DNA of 64,000 nt from Mucilaginibacter phyllosphaerae (GCF_004378255.1 NZ_SNQG01000001.1:930001-994000), one strand, 5' to 3'; shown: positions 7,439 through 17,527, numbered from the stretch's first letter. Program-made: numbers and translations. Notes: generated by a model from the sequence alone, not told the origin.

Positions 7439-10348
7439 ATGGACTATCAATTTCAAAAAATAGAGAAGGACTGGCAGAAATTCTGGGCCGAAAACAAAAC
7501 TTTCAGGGCCGATAATCAATCTGGTAAACCCAAGTATTATGTGCTGGATATGTTTCCCTACCCATCGGGCGCGGGGCTGCATGTTGGCCATCCGCTGGGC
7601 TACATCGCTTCTGATATTTTTGCACGTTACAAGCGCCTAAAAGGCTTTAACGTATTGCACCCCATGGGATACGATAGCTTTGGCCTGCCTGCCGAGCAAT
7701 ATGCCATACAAACCGGGCAGCATCCATCGGTTACTACCGAGGATAATATAGCCACTTACCGCCGTCAACTGGACCAGATCGGTTTCTCGTTCGACTGGGA
7801 CCGCGAGGTACGCACCAGTTCGCCCGATTATTATAAGTGGACACAGTGGATATTTATGCAGCTGTTTAACAGCTATTACGATAAAGATGCTGATAAGGCG
7901 CAAAGCATTGCCAAACTGGTAGCGCATTTTGAAAGTAATGGTTCTGCCGGTGTAAATGCCGTTTGCGATGAAGAAGTTTTAAGCTTTACCGCCGATGAAT
8001 GGAAAGCATTTAGCGCGCAGCAACAGCAAGCCGAATTGCTAAAATATCGCCTTACCTACCTGCGCGAAAGTACCGTTAACTGGTGTGCCGCATTAGGTAC
8101 CGTACTGGCTAACGACGAGGTGAAAGATGGCTTTAGCGAGCGCGGCGGCTACCCTGTAGAACAAAAGAAAATGATGCAGTGGAGCATGCGCATTACCGCC
8201 TATGCCCAGCGCCTGTTACAAGGCCTTGACCATATTGACTGGCCCGAGCCGCTAAAAGAAATGCAACGCAACTGGATAGGTAAAAGCGTTGGCGCAAGCG
8301 TAAGGTTTCCGTTGGAAGCCTCACCTAAATCCTCTCCAAAGGAGAGGACTTCAGAAGAAGGTTCTAACTCCCTCTCCTTTGGAGAGGGCCGGGGTGAGGC
8401 TGCTTCCTACATTGAAGTTTTCACTACCCGTGTAGATACTGTTTTTGGGGTAAGTTTTTTGGTGATAGCGCCCGAGCATGAGCTGGTGGCTGAATTAACC
8501 ACGCCCGGGCAAAAGGCCGACATTGAGACCTACATTGCCCAAACCAAAAAGAAAAGCGAGCTTGACCGTATGGCCGATACTAAAACGGTATCAGGCGCAT
8601 TTACGGGCAGCTATGTAACTAACCCGCTTAATGGCGAGAAAGTGCCGGTGTGGATAGCTGATTATGTTTTGGCCGGCTATGGTACCGGTGCCGTGATGGC
8701 CGTACCATCTGGCGACCAGCGCGACTTTTTGTTTGCCAAACATTTTAACCTGCCCATCATCCCGATCATCGATATCCAGAATATTGAAATAGAAGCCGAC
8801 CCGACCAAGGAAGGTAAATACATTAACAGTGATTTTATAAACGGACTGGGCTACAAAGAGGCCACAGCCGCAGTAGTTGCCAGGCTGGAAGAACTTGGCT
8901 TAGGCAAAGCCAAAGTAAACTTCAGGATGCGGGATGCTATTTTTGGCCGCCAGCGCTACTGGGGGGAGCCGGTGCCGGTTTACTTTAAAGACGGCCTGCC
9001 CTATTTGATAGAAGAGCAGCACCTGCCATTGTTATTGCCCGAAATTGATAAATACCTGCCAACCGAAAGCGGCGAACCGCCACTGGGCCGCGCTACGGAT
9101 TGGAGCTACAAAGCAGAAGGTAAAGTATCCCCTATCGGGGAAGATTTAGAGGGGGCCGAGGCCTTCTACGCTTACGAACTAAGCACCATGCCGGGTTGGG
9201 CAGGCAGCAGCTGGTACTGGTACCGTTATATGGATGCCCATAACGACCAGGAATTTGCATCGCGCGAGGCTATTGAATATTGGAAAGATGTGGATTTGTA
9301 CATCGGCGGCAGCGAACATGCTACCGGCCACCTTTTGTATAGCCGTTTCTGGAACAAGTTTTTAAAGGATATTGGTAAAGTGGTTGAGGAAGAGCCTTTC
9401 AAAAAACTGATTAACCAGGGAATGATACAGGGTAGAAGTAATTTCGTGTATCGGTTGATAGATGAAGAAGGAAAAGGCACTAATACATTTGTTTCGCACG
9501 GCTTGATCAAAGAATACAAAACATCGCCGCTACATGTTGATGTAAACATTGTAGAGAACGAAGTTTTGAATGTGAACAAGTTTAAAGCATGGAGAGAAGA
9601 CTTTGCTGATGCTGAATTTATTTTAGAGAACGGCAAATACATCTGCGGTGTTGAAGTCGAAAAAATGTCCAAATCCAAGTTTAACGTGGTAAACCCGGAT
9701 GATCTGATTGCCCGTTACGGAGCAGATACCCTGCGCATGTACGAGATGTTTTTAGGTCCGCTGGAGCAGAGTAAGCCATGGAATACTAACGGTATCGAGG
9801 GTGTATTCAAATTCCTGCGTAAATTCTGGAAGCTTTTTCATGATGCCGATTTTAACTTTAACGTAAGTGACGAAGCGCCTACCAAAGCCGAGCTGAAATC
9901 GTTACATAAGATCATCCAGAAAGTGGAGCAGGATATCGAACGTTTTTCGTTCAATACATCCGTATCCAGCTTTATGATAGCGGTTAACGAACTTACCGAC
10001 CTTAAATGCAGCAAACGTGCTATTTTGCAGGAATTGGTGATTACACTTGCCCCTTACGCACCGCACATCTGCGAGGAGCTTTGGACACTGCTGGGTAACC
10101 CTGCCGGCACAATATCTACCGCGGCTTACCCTATATTTAACCCGGCTTACCTGGTAGAAGATGAATTTAGCTACCCGGTATCTTTCAACGGTAAGATGAA
10201 AACCAATGTCAGCCTGTCGTTAACTATGGAAACCGCTGATATTGAGGCTGCTGTTTTAGCCAATGCCGATGTACAAAAATACCTGGATGGCAAAACCCCT
10301 AAAAAGGTGATTGTGGTAAAAGGCCGCATTGTAAATATCGTAATATAA
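7439..10348 (+). CDS. leuS: Leucyl-tRNA synthetase with in-frame repeat insertion
   Basis: Class Ia aminoacyl-tRNA synthetase that charges tRNA-Leu and edits mischarged products in its CP1 domain. The HIGH-type motif is HVGH at residues 48-51 and KMSKS is at 742-746. The editing domain begins with [10 protein letters not shown] (~328), followed by the zinc-less [17 protein letters not shown] catalytic region and a C-terminal anticodon-binding domain. At 969 residues it is longer than most homologues (about 920-940 in the phylum). Residues ~294-324 are encoded by a palindromic intergenic repeat lying in frame just before the editing domain, and residues ~561-574 may be a second, smaller insertion. 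A TATTTTCG -7-like box lies at 7409-7416. A strong intrinsic terminator follows. Confidence 0.97.
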   Translation: MDYQFQKIEKDWQKFWAENKTFRADNQSGKPKYYVLDMFPYPSGAGLHVGHPLGYIASDIFARYKRLKGFNVLHPMGYDSFGLPAEQYAIQTGQHPSVTTEDNIATYRRQLDQIGFSFDWDREVRTSSPDYYKWTQWIFMQLFNSYYDKDADKAQSIAKLVAHFESNGSAGVNAVCDEEVLSFTADEWKAFSAQQQQAELLKYRLTYLRESTVNWCAALGTVLANDEVKDGFSERGGYPVEQKKMMQWSMRITAYAQRLLQGLDHIDWPEPLKEMQRNWIGKSVGASVRFPLEASPKSSPKERTSEEGSNSLSFGEGRGEAASYIEVFTTRVDTVFGVSFLVIAPEHELVAELTTPGQKADIETYIAQTKKKSELDRMADTKTVSGAFTGSYVTNPLNGEKVPVWIADYVLAGYGTGAVMAVPSGDQRDFLFAKHFNLPIIPIIDIQNIEIEADPTKEGKYINSDFINGLGYKEATAAVVARLEELGLGKAKVNFRMRDAIFGRQRYWGEPVPVYFKDGLPYLIEEQHLPLLLPEIDKYLPTESGEPPLGRATDWSYKAEGKVSPIGEDLEGAEAFYAYELSTMPGWAGSSWYWYRYMDAHNDQEFASREAIEYWKDVDLYIGGSEHATGHLLYSRFWNKFLKDIGKVVEEEPFKKLINQGMIQGRSNFVYRLIDEEGKGTNTFVSHGLIKEYKTSPLHVDVNIVENEVLNVNKFKAWREDFADAEFILENGKYICGVEVEKMSKSKFNVVNPDDLIARYGADTLRMYEMFLGPLEQSKPWNTNGIEGVFKFLRKFWKLFHDADFNFNVSDEAPTKAELKSLHKIIQKVEQDIERFSFNTSVSSFMIAVNELTDLKCSKRAILQELVITLAPYAPHICEELWTLLGNPAGTISTAAYPIFNPAYLVEDEFSYPVSFNGKMKTNVSLSLTMETADIEAAVLANADVQKYLDGKTPKKVIVVKGRIVNIVI
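8317..8401. repeat. Palindromic repeat, copy 2, inside leuS
   Basis: An 85-bp copy of the element at 2656-2746. Ends AGCCTCACC (8317-8325) and GGGTGAGGCT (8392-8401) are inverted; internal arms CTCTCCAAAGGAGAGG (8332-8347) and CCCTCTCC/GGAGAGGG (8370-8388) form two hairpins. It is read through in frame and adds a Ser/Glu/Gly-rich segment containing SPKERT and LSFGEGRGE to leucyl-tRNA synthetase, without a stop codon. Confidence 0.85.
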
Positions 10349-10363
10349 ATATTCAACTATTTA

Positions 10364-10420
10364 AGCCTCTGTGCATTTATGGCCCTGTTACAGGGGATTG
10401 TAAATGCACAGGGGCTTTTT
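10364..10420 (+). terminator. Intrinsic terminator of leuS
   Basis: Arms at 10364-10379 and 10401-10416 (AGCCTCTGTGCATTTA against TAAATGCACAGGGGCT, one G-T pair) enclose a second small hairpin CCCTGT-T-ACAGGG. Five T residues follow. It starts about 16 bp after the leuS stop. Confidence 0.9.
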
Positions 10421-10542
10421 GCTGCGCCTTAGTGTAACATGTACATTACATTGCTACATAATCGGGGTAAAATTTAACCTGCCTGTAACATTTTAGGCAT
10501 TTTTGCCTCCAATTACCAAAACGCCTAAAAACGCTCAAATTT

Positions 10543-13089
10543 ATGAAACGTATATTTTTACTTTTAATAGTTATCTGTACTGCTGTATTAGCCAAAGCCC
10601 AGATTCCGGGCGGTGGCGGGGGTTCCAGCATTGTGGGGAAAATCTCTGGTACGGTGATAGATTCACTTACCAAAAAACCGGTTGACTATGCAACCATCAG
10701 CCTGTTCAAAAGCGGCGCAAAATCGCCCGTAAACGGTGTTTTAACGGACGAAAAAGGGAACTTTAAGATCGATAACGTGCGTGCCGGTAAATATAAGATC
10801 ACCATATCATTTATCGGGTACCCAACCAAAACTTTCGACCCGGTTGAAACCACCGCGGCAAAGCCGGACAATAATATGGGTACCCTTGTTTTGGCCCCAA
10901 GTGCAAAAGCGCTTAAAGAGGTACAGATTGTTGGTCAGCAGGCGCTGGTAGAAAACAGGATCGACAAGATCGTTTACAACGCCGAAAAAGATCTTACCGC
11001 AGCAGGTGGCAATGCTACAGATGTACTGCAGAAAGTGCCCCTGGTATCTGTTGACATGAACGGTAACGTAGCCATCCGCGGCGATCAGAACGTTCGCGTG
11101 TTGATAAATGGTAAACCATCCGGCGCAACATCAGCAAGCTTAAGCGATGTATTAAAAACCATCCCTGCCGATCAGATCAAAAACATTGAGGTGATAACCT
11201 CGCCATCAGCTAAATATGATGCGGAGGGATCTGGCGGTATCATTAATATCATCACTAAAACAAAAAATGCATCAGGTATAAGCGGTTCTGTTAGCGGTGG
11301 TGTGGGTACACGCCAAAATAACGGTAACGTGAATTTAAACTACAATAAAAACCGCTTTAACTTCTCTGCCAACCTAGGCGGCAACCTTACTTGGCCACAA
11401 ACATCAACTACCCTGTTTGACCAAACGATCCAAACAGGCGCTGTTAACCAGCGCAACGTAAACAACACCAGCAATGAAATTAAACGCCACGGTGCAAGAG
11501 GTACGTTAACCGCTGGTTACGAGTTTAATGGCTTTAACAGCATTAACAGTACGCTGGCCTTAAATGATGGTGGCTTTAACGCTAATGGCGGTGGTACATA
11601 CAGTATCAAAGATTTAATTGATTCTACAAAAAACCTTAACTATATTGGTAAAACCGGTTCTAAAAATAAGTTTAGCGGGTTTGACTGGAATGTAGATTAC
11701 ACGCACAAATTTAAAAAGGAGGGCCATGAGATCACGGTATCGGGCCAGTGGAGCCACAGTATTATCAAAACAGATTATACCAGCTTATTCAGCGCAAGGC
11801 AACCCAGCCAAAAGGGCGATAACAACGGCAAAAACAATGAATATACCGCCCAGGCAGACTACACCCTGCCTATCAGCAAAACTTTAAAGCTTGAGGCAGG
11901 TGGTAAAACTATACAAAGGCGTATAAACAGCGTTTACAATATTTATTCGGTAGATTATCCTAACGGCGATAACCCAATTTTAGATACAGAGAACTCTAAC
12001 CTGTATAATTACAATCAAAATGTTTATGCCGGTTATAGTGTGTTTACCATTACATTACCAAAAAGTTATTCGTTATTAGCCGGTTTCCGTTATGAGAACA
12101 CCCGTATAAAAGGTGACCCCGAAACGCCTTTTGCAAGCGGCGAGAACCAGCAAGTATTAAGCCCGTTTTCGGCAAGCTATAATACTTATGTACCAAGCTT
12201 AACCTTACAAAAAGTATTTGGTGCCAATACATTAAAACTATCCTACAGCAAGCGTATCCAAAGGCCATCTTTGCAGGTATTAAATCCGTTTATCAACAGA
12301 AGCAGCATTCAGGCACAATCAGTTGGTAACCCTAATCTGGCGCCGGAGGTATCTCAAACTGTTGAATTAAATTATAACACCTACATCAAATCTTCCGTAA
12401 TAAACTTCTCGGTTTATTATAAAAGAACTAATGACCTGATAGAAGGTATAGCAAGGCCAATAACCGAAATAGTTGGAGACAGCACTGTAAACGGTACCCG
12501 TACAGAGCAAAATAACGTGGCCAGAAATAACTCGGTAGGTGCAAGCTTCTTCGGTTCGATAACGCCTTTCAAAGCACTAACCATACGTGCTAACATTAAC
12601 CTGTTTACTTATAACCCAACAGTTTATGCGCAATACGCTGGCTTTGTAAACCAGGATGCTTTAAAAACAAGGCTGATGTCTACCATGTTTGGCAGTGCAC
12701 AGCTTACCTTGCCTAAAAACTTTATTGTAGAGGCCTTTGGTTTTACCAACTCTGCCCGCAGAACCATACAGGGTACCAGCCCGGCGTTTGGTATCTATGC
12801 CTTTGGTATTAAAAAACAGTTTATGGATAAAAAGGCTTCTATTGGCTTTAACACCGTGCAGCCTTTTGCAGTTAATAAATCATTTAACCAAAATATATCA
12901 AGCCCTGGTTTTACCCAGGTTAGCAGTACACAGTTTCCTTTTCAATCTTTTGGTATAACATTTAGCTACAGCTTCGGTAAAATAAGCTTTAGCAACCCGC
13001 AGCAAAAGAAAAAGAAAGGCGTTAATAACGACGACCAGATACAGGGCGGCGACCAAACCGGCGGCGGCGCACCGGCCGGCGGCAGATAA
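10543..13089 (+). CDS. TonB-receptor-like outer-membrane protein with Gly-rich tail
   Basis: An 848-residue outer-membrane beta-barrel family protein. Order: signal peptide (1-19), a Gly-rich linker, a carboxypeptidase-regulatory-like domain (~30-110) with the GTVIDSLTKKPVDYATISL signature, a plug (KEVQIVGQQALVENRIDKIV through VITSPSAKYDAEGSGGIINI), then the barrel with the SYSKRIQRPSLQVLNPFIN landmark seen in relatives. The C-terminal ~27 residues are charged then Gly-rich (KKKKGVNNDD followed by GG repeats), extending past the usual final aromatic strand. It is paralogous at family level to the protein at 4216. Ligand unknown; no SusD partner is present. Confidence 0.85.
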   Translation: MKRIFLLLIVICTAVLAKAQIPGGGGGSSIVGKISGTVIDSLTKKPVDYATISLFKSGAKSPVNGVLTDEKGNFKIDNVRAGKYKITISFIGYPTKTFDPVETTAAKPDNNMGTLVLAPSAKALKEVQIVGQQALVENRIDKIVYNAEKDLTAAGGNATDVLQKVPLVSVDMNGNVAIRGDQNVRVLINGKPSGATSASLSDVLKTIPADQIKNIEVITSPSAKYDAEGSGGIINIITKTKNASGISGSVSGGVGTRQNNGNVNLNYNKNRFNFSANLGGNLTWPQTSTTLFDQTIQTGAVNQRNVNNTSNEIKRHGARGTLTAGYEFNGFNSINSTLALNDGGFNANGGGTYSIKDLIDSTKNLNYIGKTGSKNKFSGFDWNVDYTHKFKKEGHEITVSGQWSHSIIKTDYTSLFSARQPSQKGDNNGKNNEYTAQADYTLPISKTLKLEAGGKTIQRRINSVYNIYSVDYPNGDNPILDTENSNLYNYNQNVYAGYSVFTITLPKSYSLLAGFRYENTRIKGDPETPFASGENQQVLSPFSASYNTYVPSLTLQKVFGANTLKLSYSKRIQRPSLQVLNPFINRSSIQAQSVGNPNLAPEVSQTVELNYNTYIKSSVINFSVYYKRTNDLIEGIARPITEIVGDSTVNGTRTEQNNVARNNSVGASFFGSITPFKALTIRANINLFTYNPTVYAQYAGFVNQDALKTRLMSTMFGSAQLTLPKNFIVEAFGFTNSARRTIQGTSPAFGIYAFGIKKQFMDKKASIGFNTVQPFAVNKSFNQNISSPGFTQVSSTQFPFQSFGITFSYSFGKISFSNPQQKKKKGVNNDDQIQGGDQTGGGAPAGGR

Positions 13090-13122
13090 TCAGCCAAAAT
13101 CAACAATTAATATATCATAGCA

Positions 13123-13157
13123 AACGCCCCTTCGGAAAACTGAAGGGGCGTTGCTTT
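13123..13157 (+). terminator. Intrinsic terminator of the receptor gene
   Basis: Perfect 11-bp arms, AACGCCCCTTC at 13123-13133 and GAAGGGGCGTT at 13142-13152, with an 8-base loop. A T-rich run (GCTTTTTA) follows. It lies between the receptor gene and the convergent hicB gene. Confidence 0.88.
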
Positions 13158-13198
13158 TTAATGATTATTATAGCTTATATACTTACTGGCAAGTATAA

Positions 13199-13591
13199 TC
13201 AGGCATGTTCAAAAGAAGCATCTTGTTTACCATCTATAGCAGTAGCAATTTCCTTTTTATGATCGAGCGTATAGGAAAGTGCTACCTTAACAAATTCGTT
13301 AAGTGTAATATTATGAATAGCCGCATACAATGCAGCTTCTTTGTGCAAATTGGCAGGAACACGAACATTGAAAGTCCCTTTATACGTCTTATCCGGTTCT
13401 TTACCAATCTCTATACACGTTTCTAAATAATCTTCTACTGCTTCTTCGAAAGAAATTTTAAGTTCTGCAACTGATGAGCCCTCAAAGCTTACCAAATCAT
13501 TTATACCTAAGACTTTTCCAAAGAAAACTTCATCAGTAGCGCTAAACTGCACCGATGCGTAATAGTTTTTATATTGTAGGATGTCATTCAT
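13199..13591 (-). CDS. hicB: HicB-family antitoxin
   Basis: A 130-residue antitoxin of a type II HicAB module. Residues ~1-65 form the degenerate RNase-H-like HicB fold (YYASVQFSATDEVFFGKVLGI, then the SVAELKISFEEAVEDYLE helix). Residues ~72-112 are a ribbon-helix-helix DNA-binding domain (TFNVRVPANLHKEAALYAA, NEFVKVAL). It should neutralise HicA and repress its own operon through the RHH domain. It is the second gene of the pair and overlaps the end of hicA by 8 bp, which fits translational coupling. The plausible operator is the inverted repeat at 13933-13954. Confidence 0.9.
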   Translation of the reverse strand: MNDILQYKNYYASVQFSATDEVFFGKVLGINDLVSFEGSSVAELKISFEEAVEDYLETCIEIGKEPDKTYKGTFNVRVPANLHKEAALYAAIHNITLNEFVKVALSYTLDHKKEIATAIDGKQDASFEHA

Positions 13592-13847
13592 CTTGTATGT
13601 GACCCTTTTCTTTTAAATGAGCAATAACTTGTTTTAAAGCATATGCTTTAACAATGTTACCGGGGTGAGGTTTATGAAGCGTGATAACTTCTTTTTTGCT
13701 ATCAACAAATCTTCTTCTTGATCCACCTGTTTTGCCACCGGTTAATTCTTCGTAGCCAAAAAAAGCTACAATTTTACATAATTCATCCCAGGTAAAGTCC
13801 TTGGGAACAGATAACAACCGACTGATTAATTTGTCTTGTATGGACAT
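13584..13847 (-). CDS. hicA: HicA-family mRNA interferase toxin
   Basis: An 87-residue toxin of the HicA family, small dsRBD-fold proteins that cleave mRNA independently of translation. Landmarks are the FTWDELCKIVAFFGYEE helix, GKTGGSRRRF at 38-47 and TLHKPHPGN at 57-64. Canonical HicA proteins carry a catalytic His in a GSHH-type motif; here that position is Arg (GSRRRF), a variant I recall for a Bacteroidota subfamily, leaving His58 and His61 as the only nearby histidines. It is first in the hicA-hicB pair, as is canonical. The leader is about 100 bases from the predicted start point in 13933-13954. Activity is uncertain because of the motif change. Confidence 0.88.
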   Translation of the reverse strand: MSIQDKLISRLLSVPKDFTWDELCKIVAFFGYEELTGGKTGGSRRRFVDSKKEVITLHKPHPGNIVKAYALKQVIAHLKEKGHIQDE

Positions 13848-13932
13848 GCGTTAATGACTTGAAATTTTTCATTTGTTTTCCCTCAAACTTTTACTTTTTA
13901 ACTATCTTACTTTTTACTTCTATTTCGGGACG

Positions 13933-13989
13933 ATACAATATAATTATACTGTATTATCAAAAATAAAAATTTTAATTAATATTTGCAAC
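13933..13989 (-). promoter_or_regulatory. hicAB promoter and candidate HicB operator
   Basis: Read on the minus strand: a -33 element GTTG (13986-13989), 20 bases, then TATTTTTG (13958-13965), an exact match to the Bacteroidota -7 consensus TAnnTTTG. The expected start of transcription falls near 13951, within an inverted repeat at 13933-13954 (arms ATACAATATAA and TTATACTGTAT, 10 of 11 pairs matching). A repressor bound there would overlap the start site, as expected for autoregulation by the RHH antitoxin. Operator function is inferred. Confidence 0.65.
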
Positions 13990-14014
13990 TAATTTTCAGT
14001 TGCAAACTGAAAAT
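13983..14014. repeat. Two overlapping, mutually exclusive hairpins upstream of hicAB
   Basis: Hairpin 1 pairs TTGCAACT (13983-13990) with AGTTGCAA (13998-14005). Hairpin 2 pairs ATTTTCAG (13992-13999) with CTGAAAAT (14007-14014). Both have perfect 8-bp arms and 7-base loops and share bases, so only one can form at a time. The segment sits between the hicAB promoter -7 box and the eno terminator, and includes the -33 element. Confidence 0.7.
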
Positions 14015-14020
14015 ATGACA

Positions 14021-14055
14021 AAAAAAGCCGGTCAATCACTTAACCGGCTTTTCGT
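14021..14055 (-). terminator. Intrinsic terminator of eno
   Basis: Arms AAGCCGGT (14025-14032) and ACCGGCTT (14043-14050) with T/A-rich flanks on both sides. Reading on the minus strand, the hairpin is followed by a run of T (14021-14026 complement). It lies 30 bp past the enolase stop. Confidence 0.88.
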
Positions 14056-14084
14056 ATTTTATTGCCCTTCAAGAGGTTGGGGGA

Positions 14085-15389
<1,305 letters not shown>

Positions 15390-15488
15390 TTATTATCGGA
15401 TTTTGAGTGTTTACTATACTAATTTAGTGGGCTAAGTTAAGTGCAAAAACAGGAAATACCAACGCAAATTTTGTATTTGTAATGATTA

Positions 15489-16223
15489 TTAATCGTTTGT
15501 GGTAGGGATATGCTCTTTAGGCTTACCATTCTTGCGGTTAATACGGTACATAACCGTTATGGCCAGATTATTTTTTGCCCCGGCAGATGTAAGGCTGTAA
15601 TTATACTGATCCAGATAGCCTGCCTGCACACTCAAAGATTTATCGAACTGGTAACCCAGAGCTGCCGAAAAACGGTTACGCTCGAAATGCGGGGCCTTGT
15701 TGTTAAAAAAAACTTCGTCGAATATGGATACGAAAAAGGTTTTGGGCGAGATCTTTTTATGGTTTATCGGGATAACCGCATTTAAACGATAACGGAACCT
15801 ATTGCGATAGATGCCATTTAGCCAGCGCTGTTCGGCCCGATAGCGGTGCTCCAGTTTTATCCTGTCTAAAAAAGAGTTGATGGTAAGCTGCTCCCACATC
15901 CTGAATTCCTGCACGGTGGGCGGTGCATCCAGGTTAGTAAAATCTTTGGTTACGTATCTGCCGGTACCAAATAATGCCGTGTAGTTATTCGCAATATCGT
16001 AGCTTACGCCACCTTTTGTTTCGTAATAAAAAAATTGGTTAAACAATTCGTTAGCACGCGATTGCAATTCGATGTATCCACCCCATTTATGTGTACTATC
16101 GCCGGGTAATACAACGGTAGCGATGGCCCAGGTACCGGTTTTATAATTTTGCGCGTTAACTTTTAATGAACAAACCGTTAACATAAACAACACCAGGGTT
16201 AAATAACCAGTATTTTTTAACAT
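15489..16223 (-). CDS. DUF2490 outer-membrane protein (paralogue 1)
   Basis: A 244-residue DUF2490 protein: signal peptide (1-24, ending NAQ), then amphipathic beta strands rich in aromatic residues, with the EQLTINSFLDRIKLEHRYRAEQRW core and RNRFRYRLNAVIPI strand typical of the family. The protein is predicted to be a small outer-membrane barrel; no transported substrate is known for the family. Two tandem paralogues lie at 41271 and 42092, but this copy is clearly more distant from them. The upstream spacer (16260-16342) holds six TGTTAA half-sites, in both orientations, that could be regulatory. Confidence 0.82.
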   Translation of the reverse strand: MLKNTGYLTLVLFMLTVCSLKVNAQNYKTGTWAIATVVLPGDSTHKWGGYIELQSRANELFNQFFYYETKGGVSYDIANNYTALFGTGRYVTKDFTNLDAPPTVQEFRMWEQLTINSFLDRIKLEHRYRAEQRWLNGIYRNRFRYRLNAVIPINHKKISPKTFFVSIFDEVFFNNKAPHFERNRFSAALGYQFDKSLSVQAGYLDQYNYSLTSAGAKNNLAITVMYRINRKNGKPKEHIPTTND

Positions 16224-16272
16224 TCTATTAATCTAATTTTAATACAAAAGTATTTCCCTATTGTTAGCTAAG

Positions 16273-16342
16273 TGTTAACATAGCAAGTGTTAATATTATT
16301 AATGTGTTAAGCATTTGACCTAATGTTAATTTAACATTAACA
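16273..16342. promoter_or_regulatory. Cluster of TGTTAA motifs upstream of DUF2490 gene
   Basis: TGTTAA occurs at 16273, 16288, 16305 and 16324, and its complement TTAACA at 16331 and 16337, so six copies fall within 70 bp at 15-19 bp spacing. The copies at 16324 and 16331 form a perfect palindrome, AATGTTAA-T-TTAACATT. The copy at 16305 extends to TGTTAAGCAT, the same 10-mer found twice upstream of the gene at 35456. The helical-repeat-like spacing suggests a cooperative regulator site; A+T richness makes chance occurrence possible. Confidence 0.5.
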
Positions 16343-16366
16343 AAAAAGGCGCCACGTAGCGCCTCC
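16342..16366 (-). terminator. Terminator of the ABC-2 transporter operon
   Basis: Arms GGCGC (16348-16352) and GCGCC (16359-16363) with a 6-base loop. On the minus strand they are followed by TTTTTTG. It lies about 45 bp after the permease stop. Confidence 0.75.
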
Positions 16367-16408
16367 AAGTCTTTATTGCTTATTCTAAATCCTGAGTCTA
16401 TTATCTTT

Positions 16409-17527
16409 TTACTCCCATTTAAACGTTTTAACCGCTACTGCATAGATCCCTATCCCCCAAAGCAGCAGTATAAATAACTGGTGGGTAACATCGCCCAGGC
16501 CGGCACCCTCAAAGGCTACCTTACGCATCGCATTATTTAAATGGGTAAGCGGTAGCACATTGCTTAAATGCTGCAACCAAACCGGGAAGGCCGTTACCGA
16601 AAAAAACGTACCCGACAGCAGAAACTGAGGCATGGTAATAATATTAGAAATAGGCGGCACCGAACTTTCGTTTTTAGCTATGCCGGATATGGTAAAGCCA
16701 AACCCCATAAAAATGATGAGCCCGATGGTACAAAGCACCAGCATATTTAATACCGTAACCACACCATGTATCAGTGTAAAACCAAAAACAAAGTGCCCCA
16801 CCATAATAATAAACAAAGCGCCCAATAACGAGAATACGATCCGCGCCAATGCCTCGCCCAATACAATGCTGTAGCGTTTAACCGGGGTGGCAAAAAAGCG
16901 TTTAATAACCAGCGTAAGGCGTAAGCTTAAAAATACAAAGGCTGTACCAAACACCCCGCTGCTTAACAACGAAAAGCCCAACTGCCCGGGCAAAATAAAA
17001 TCGATGTATTTATATTCACGGCCGGTTACCACGGTTTCTTTCAGATCTACCGCATTTGGAATAGGGATACCCGAAAATTGCTGGATCTTTTTAAACTGTT
17101 CTGACTGGATCCTGTAAAAAATATTATTCAGTACCGATTTTAACACAGAACCTTTATCGCCCGATGCATGGCTGTATTGTACACTCATGCCAATGGGTTT
17201 CATAGCCACAAATGGCTTCATATCTATAATGGCGTCAATACTACCCTTGGCCAGGTTCTTGCGCATCTCATCTGCCGTTTGATTTTTAATAAGGTGGATG
17301 ATCTTATTCTGGGCAAGCGCTTTGTAAACGGGATTAAGCGTATCGGCACCTTTGGCTACACCTACATCTACAGACATGCCTCCGCCGCCAATATTGGCAA
17401 ATACCACAATAAATATCAGCGGGAAAGCCAAACTAAACACTACCGCAGATGGACTGCGGAGTATAGAACGGAAACTGGCCCTGGCAATGGCAAGGGTTGC
17501 GCGGGTATTGTTATATTTTTGGTTCAT
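16409..17527 (-). CDS. ABC-2 type transporter permease
   Basis: A 372-residue membrane subunit of an ABC exporter of the ABC-2 family. Topology visible: one helix near residues 23-45, a ~120-residue extracytoplasmic domain, then five helices between ~175 and 368 (LGFSLLSSGVFGTAFVFLSL, IVFSLLGALFIIMVGHFVFG, MLVLCTIGLIIFMGFGFTI, PPISNIITMPQFLLSGTFF and the C-terminal LFILLLWGIGIYAVAV). It lies 88 bp downstream of its ATPase gene in the same direction and should form the transport complex with it. Substrate unknown: relatives export drugs, lipids or polysaccharides. Confidence 0.88.
   Translation of the reverse strand: MNQKYNNTRATLAIARASFRSILRSPSAVVFSLAFPLIFIVVFANIGGGGMSVDVGVAKGADTLNPVYKALAQNKIIHLIKNQTADEMRKNLAKGSIDAIIDMKPFVAMKPIGMSVQYSHASGDKGSVLKSVLNNIFYRIQSEQFKKIQQFSGIPIPNAVDLKETVVTGREYKYIDFILPGQLGFSLLSSGVFGTAFVFLSLRLTLVIKRFFATPVKRYSIVLGEALARIVFSLLGALFIIMVGHFVFGFTLIHGVVTVLNMLVLCTIGLIIFMGFGFTISGIAKNESSVPPISNIITMPQFLLSGTFFSVTAFPVWLQHLSNVLPLTHLNNAMRKVAFEGAGLGDVTHQLFILLLWGIGIYAVAVKTFKWE

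Noticed and set aside
9226-9678. 150-codon open frame antisense to leuS
   Set aside because: It lies wholly within the leuS catalytic region, its product is Ser/Leu-rich with no family features, and it arises from leuS codon bias.
13148-14084. A CRISPR array or tRNA in the repeat-rich hicAB region
   Set aside because: The hairpins are not regularly spaced direct repeats and no cloverleaf can be drawn.
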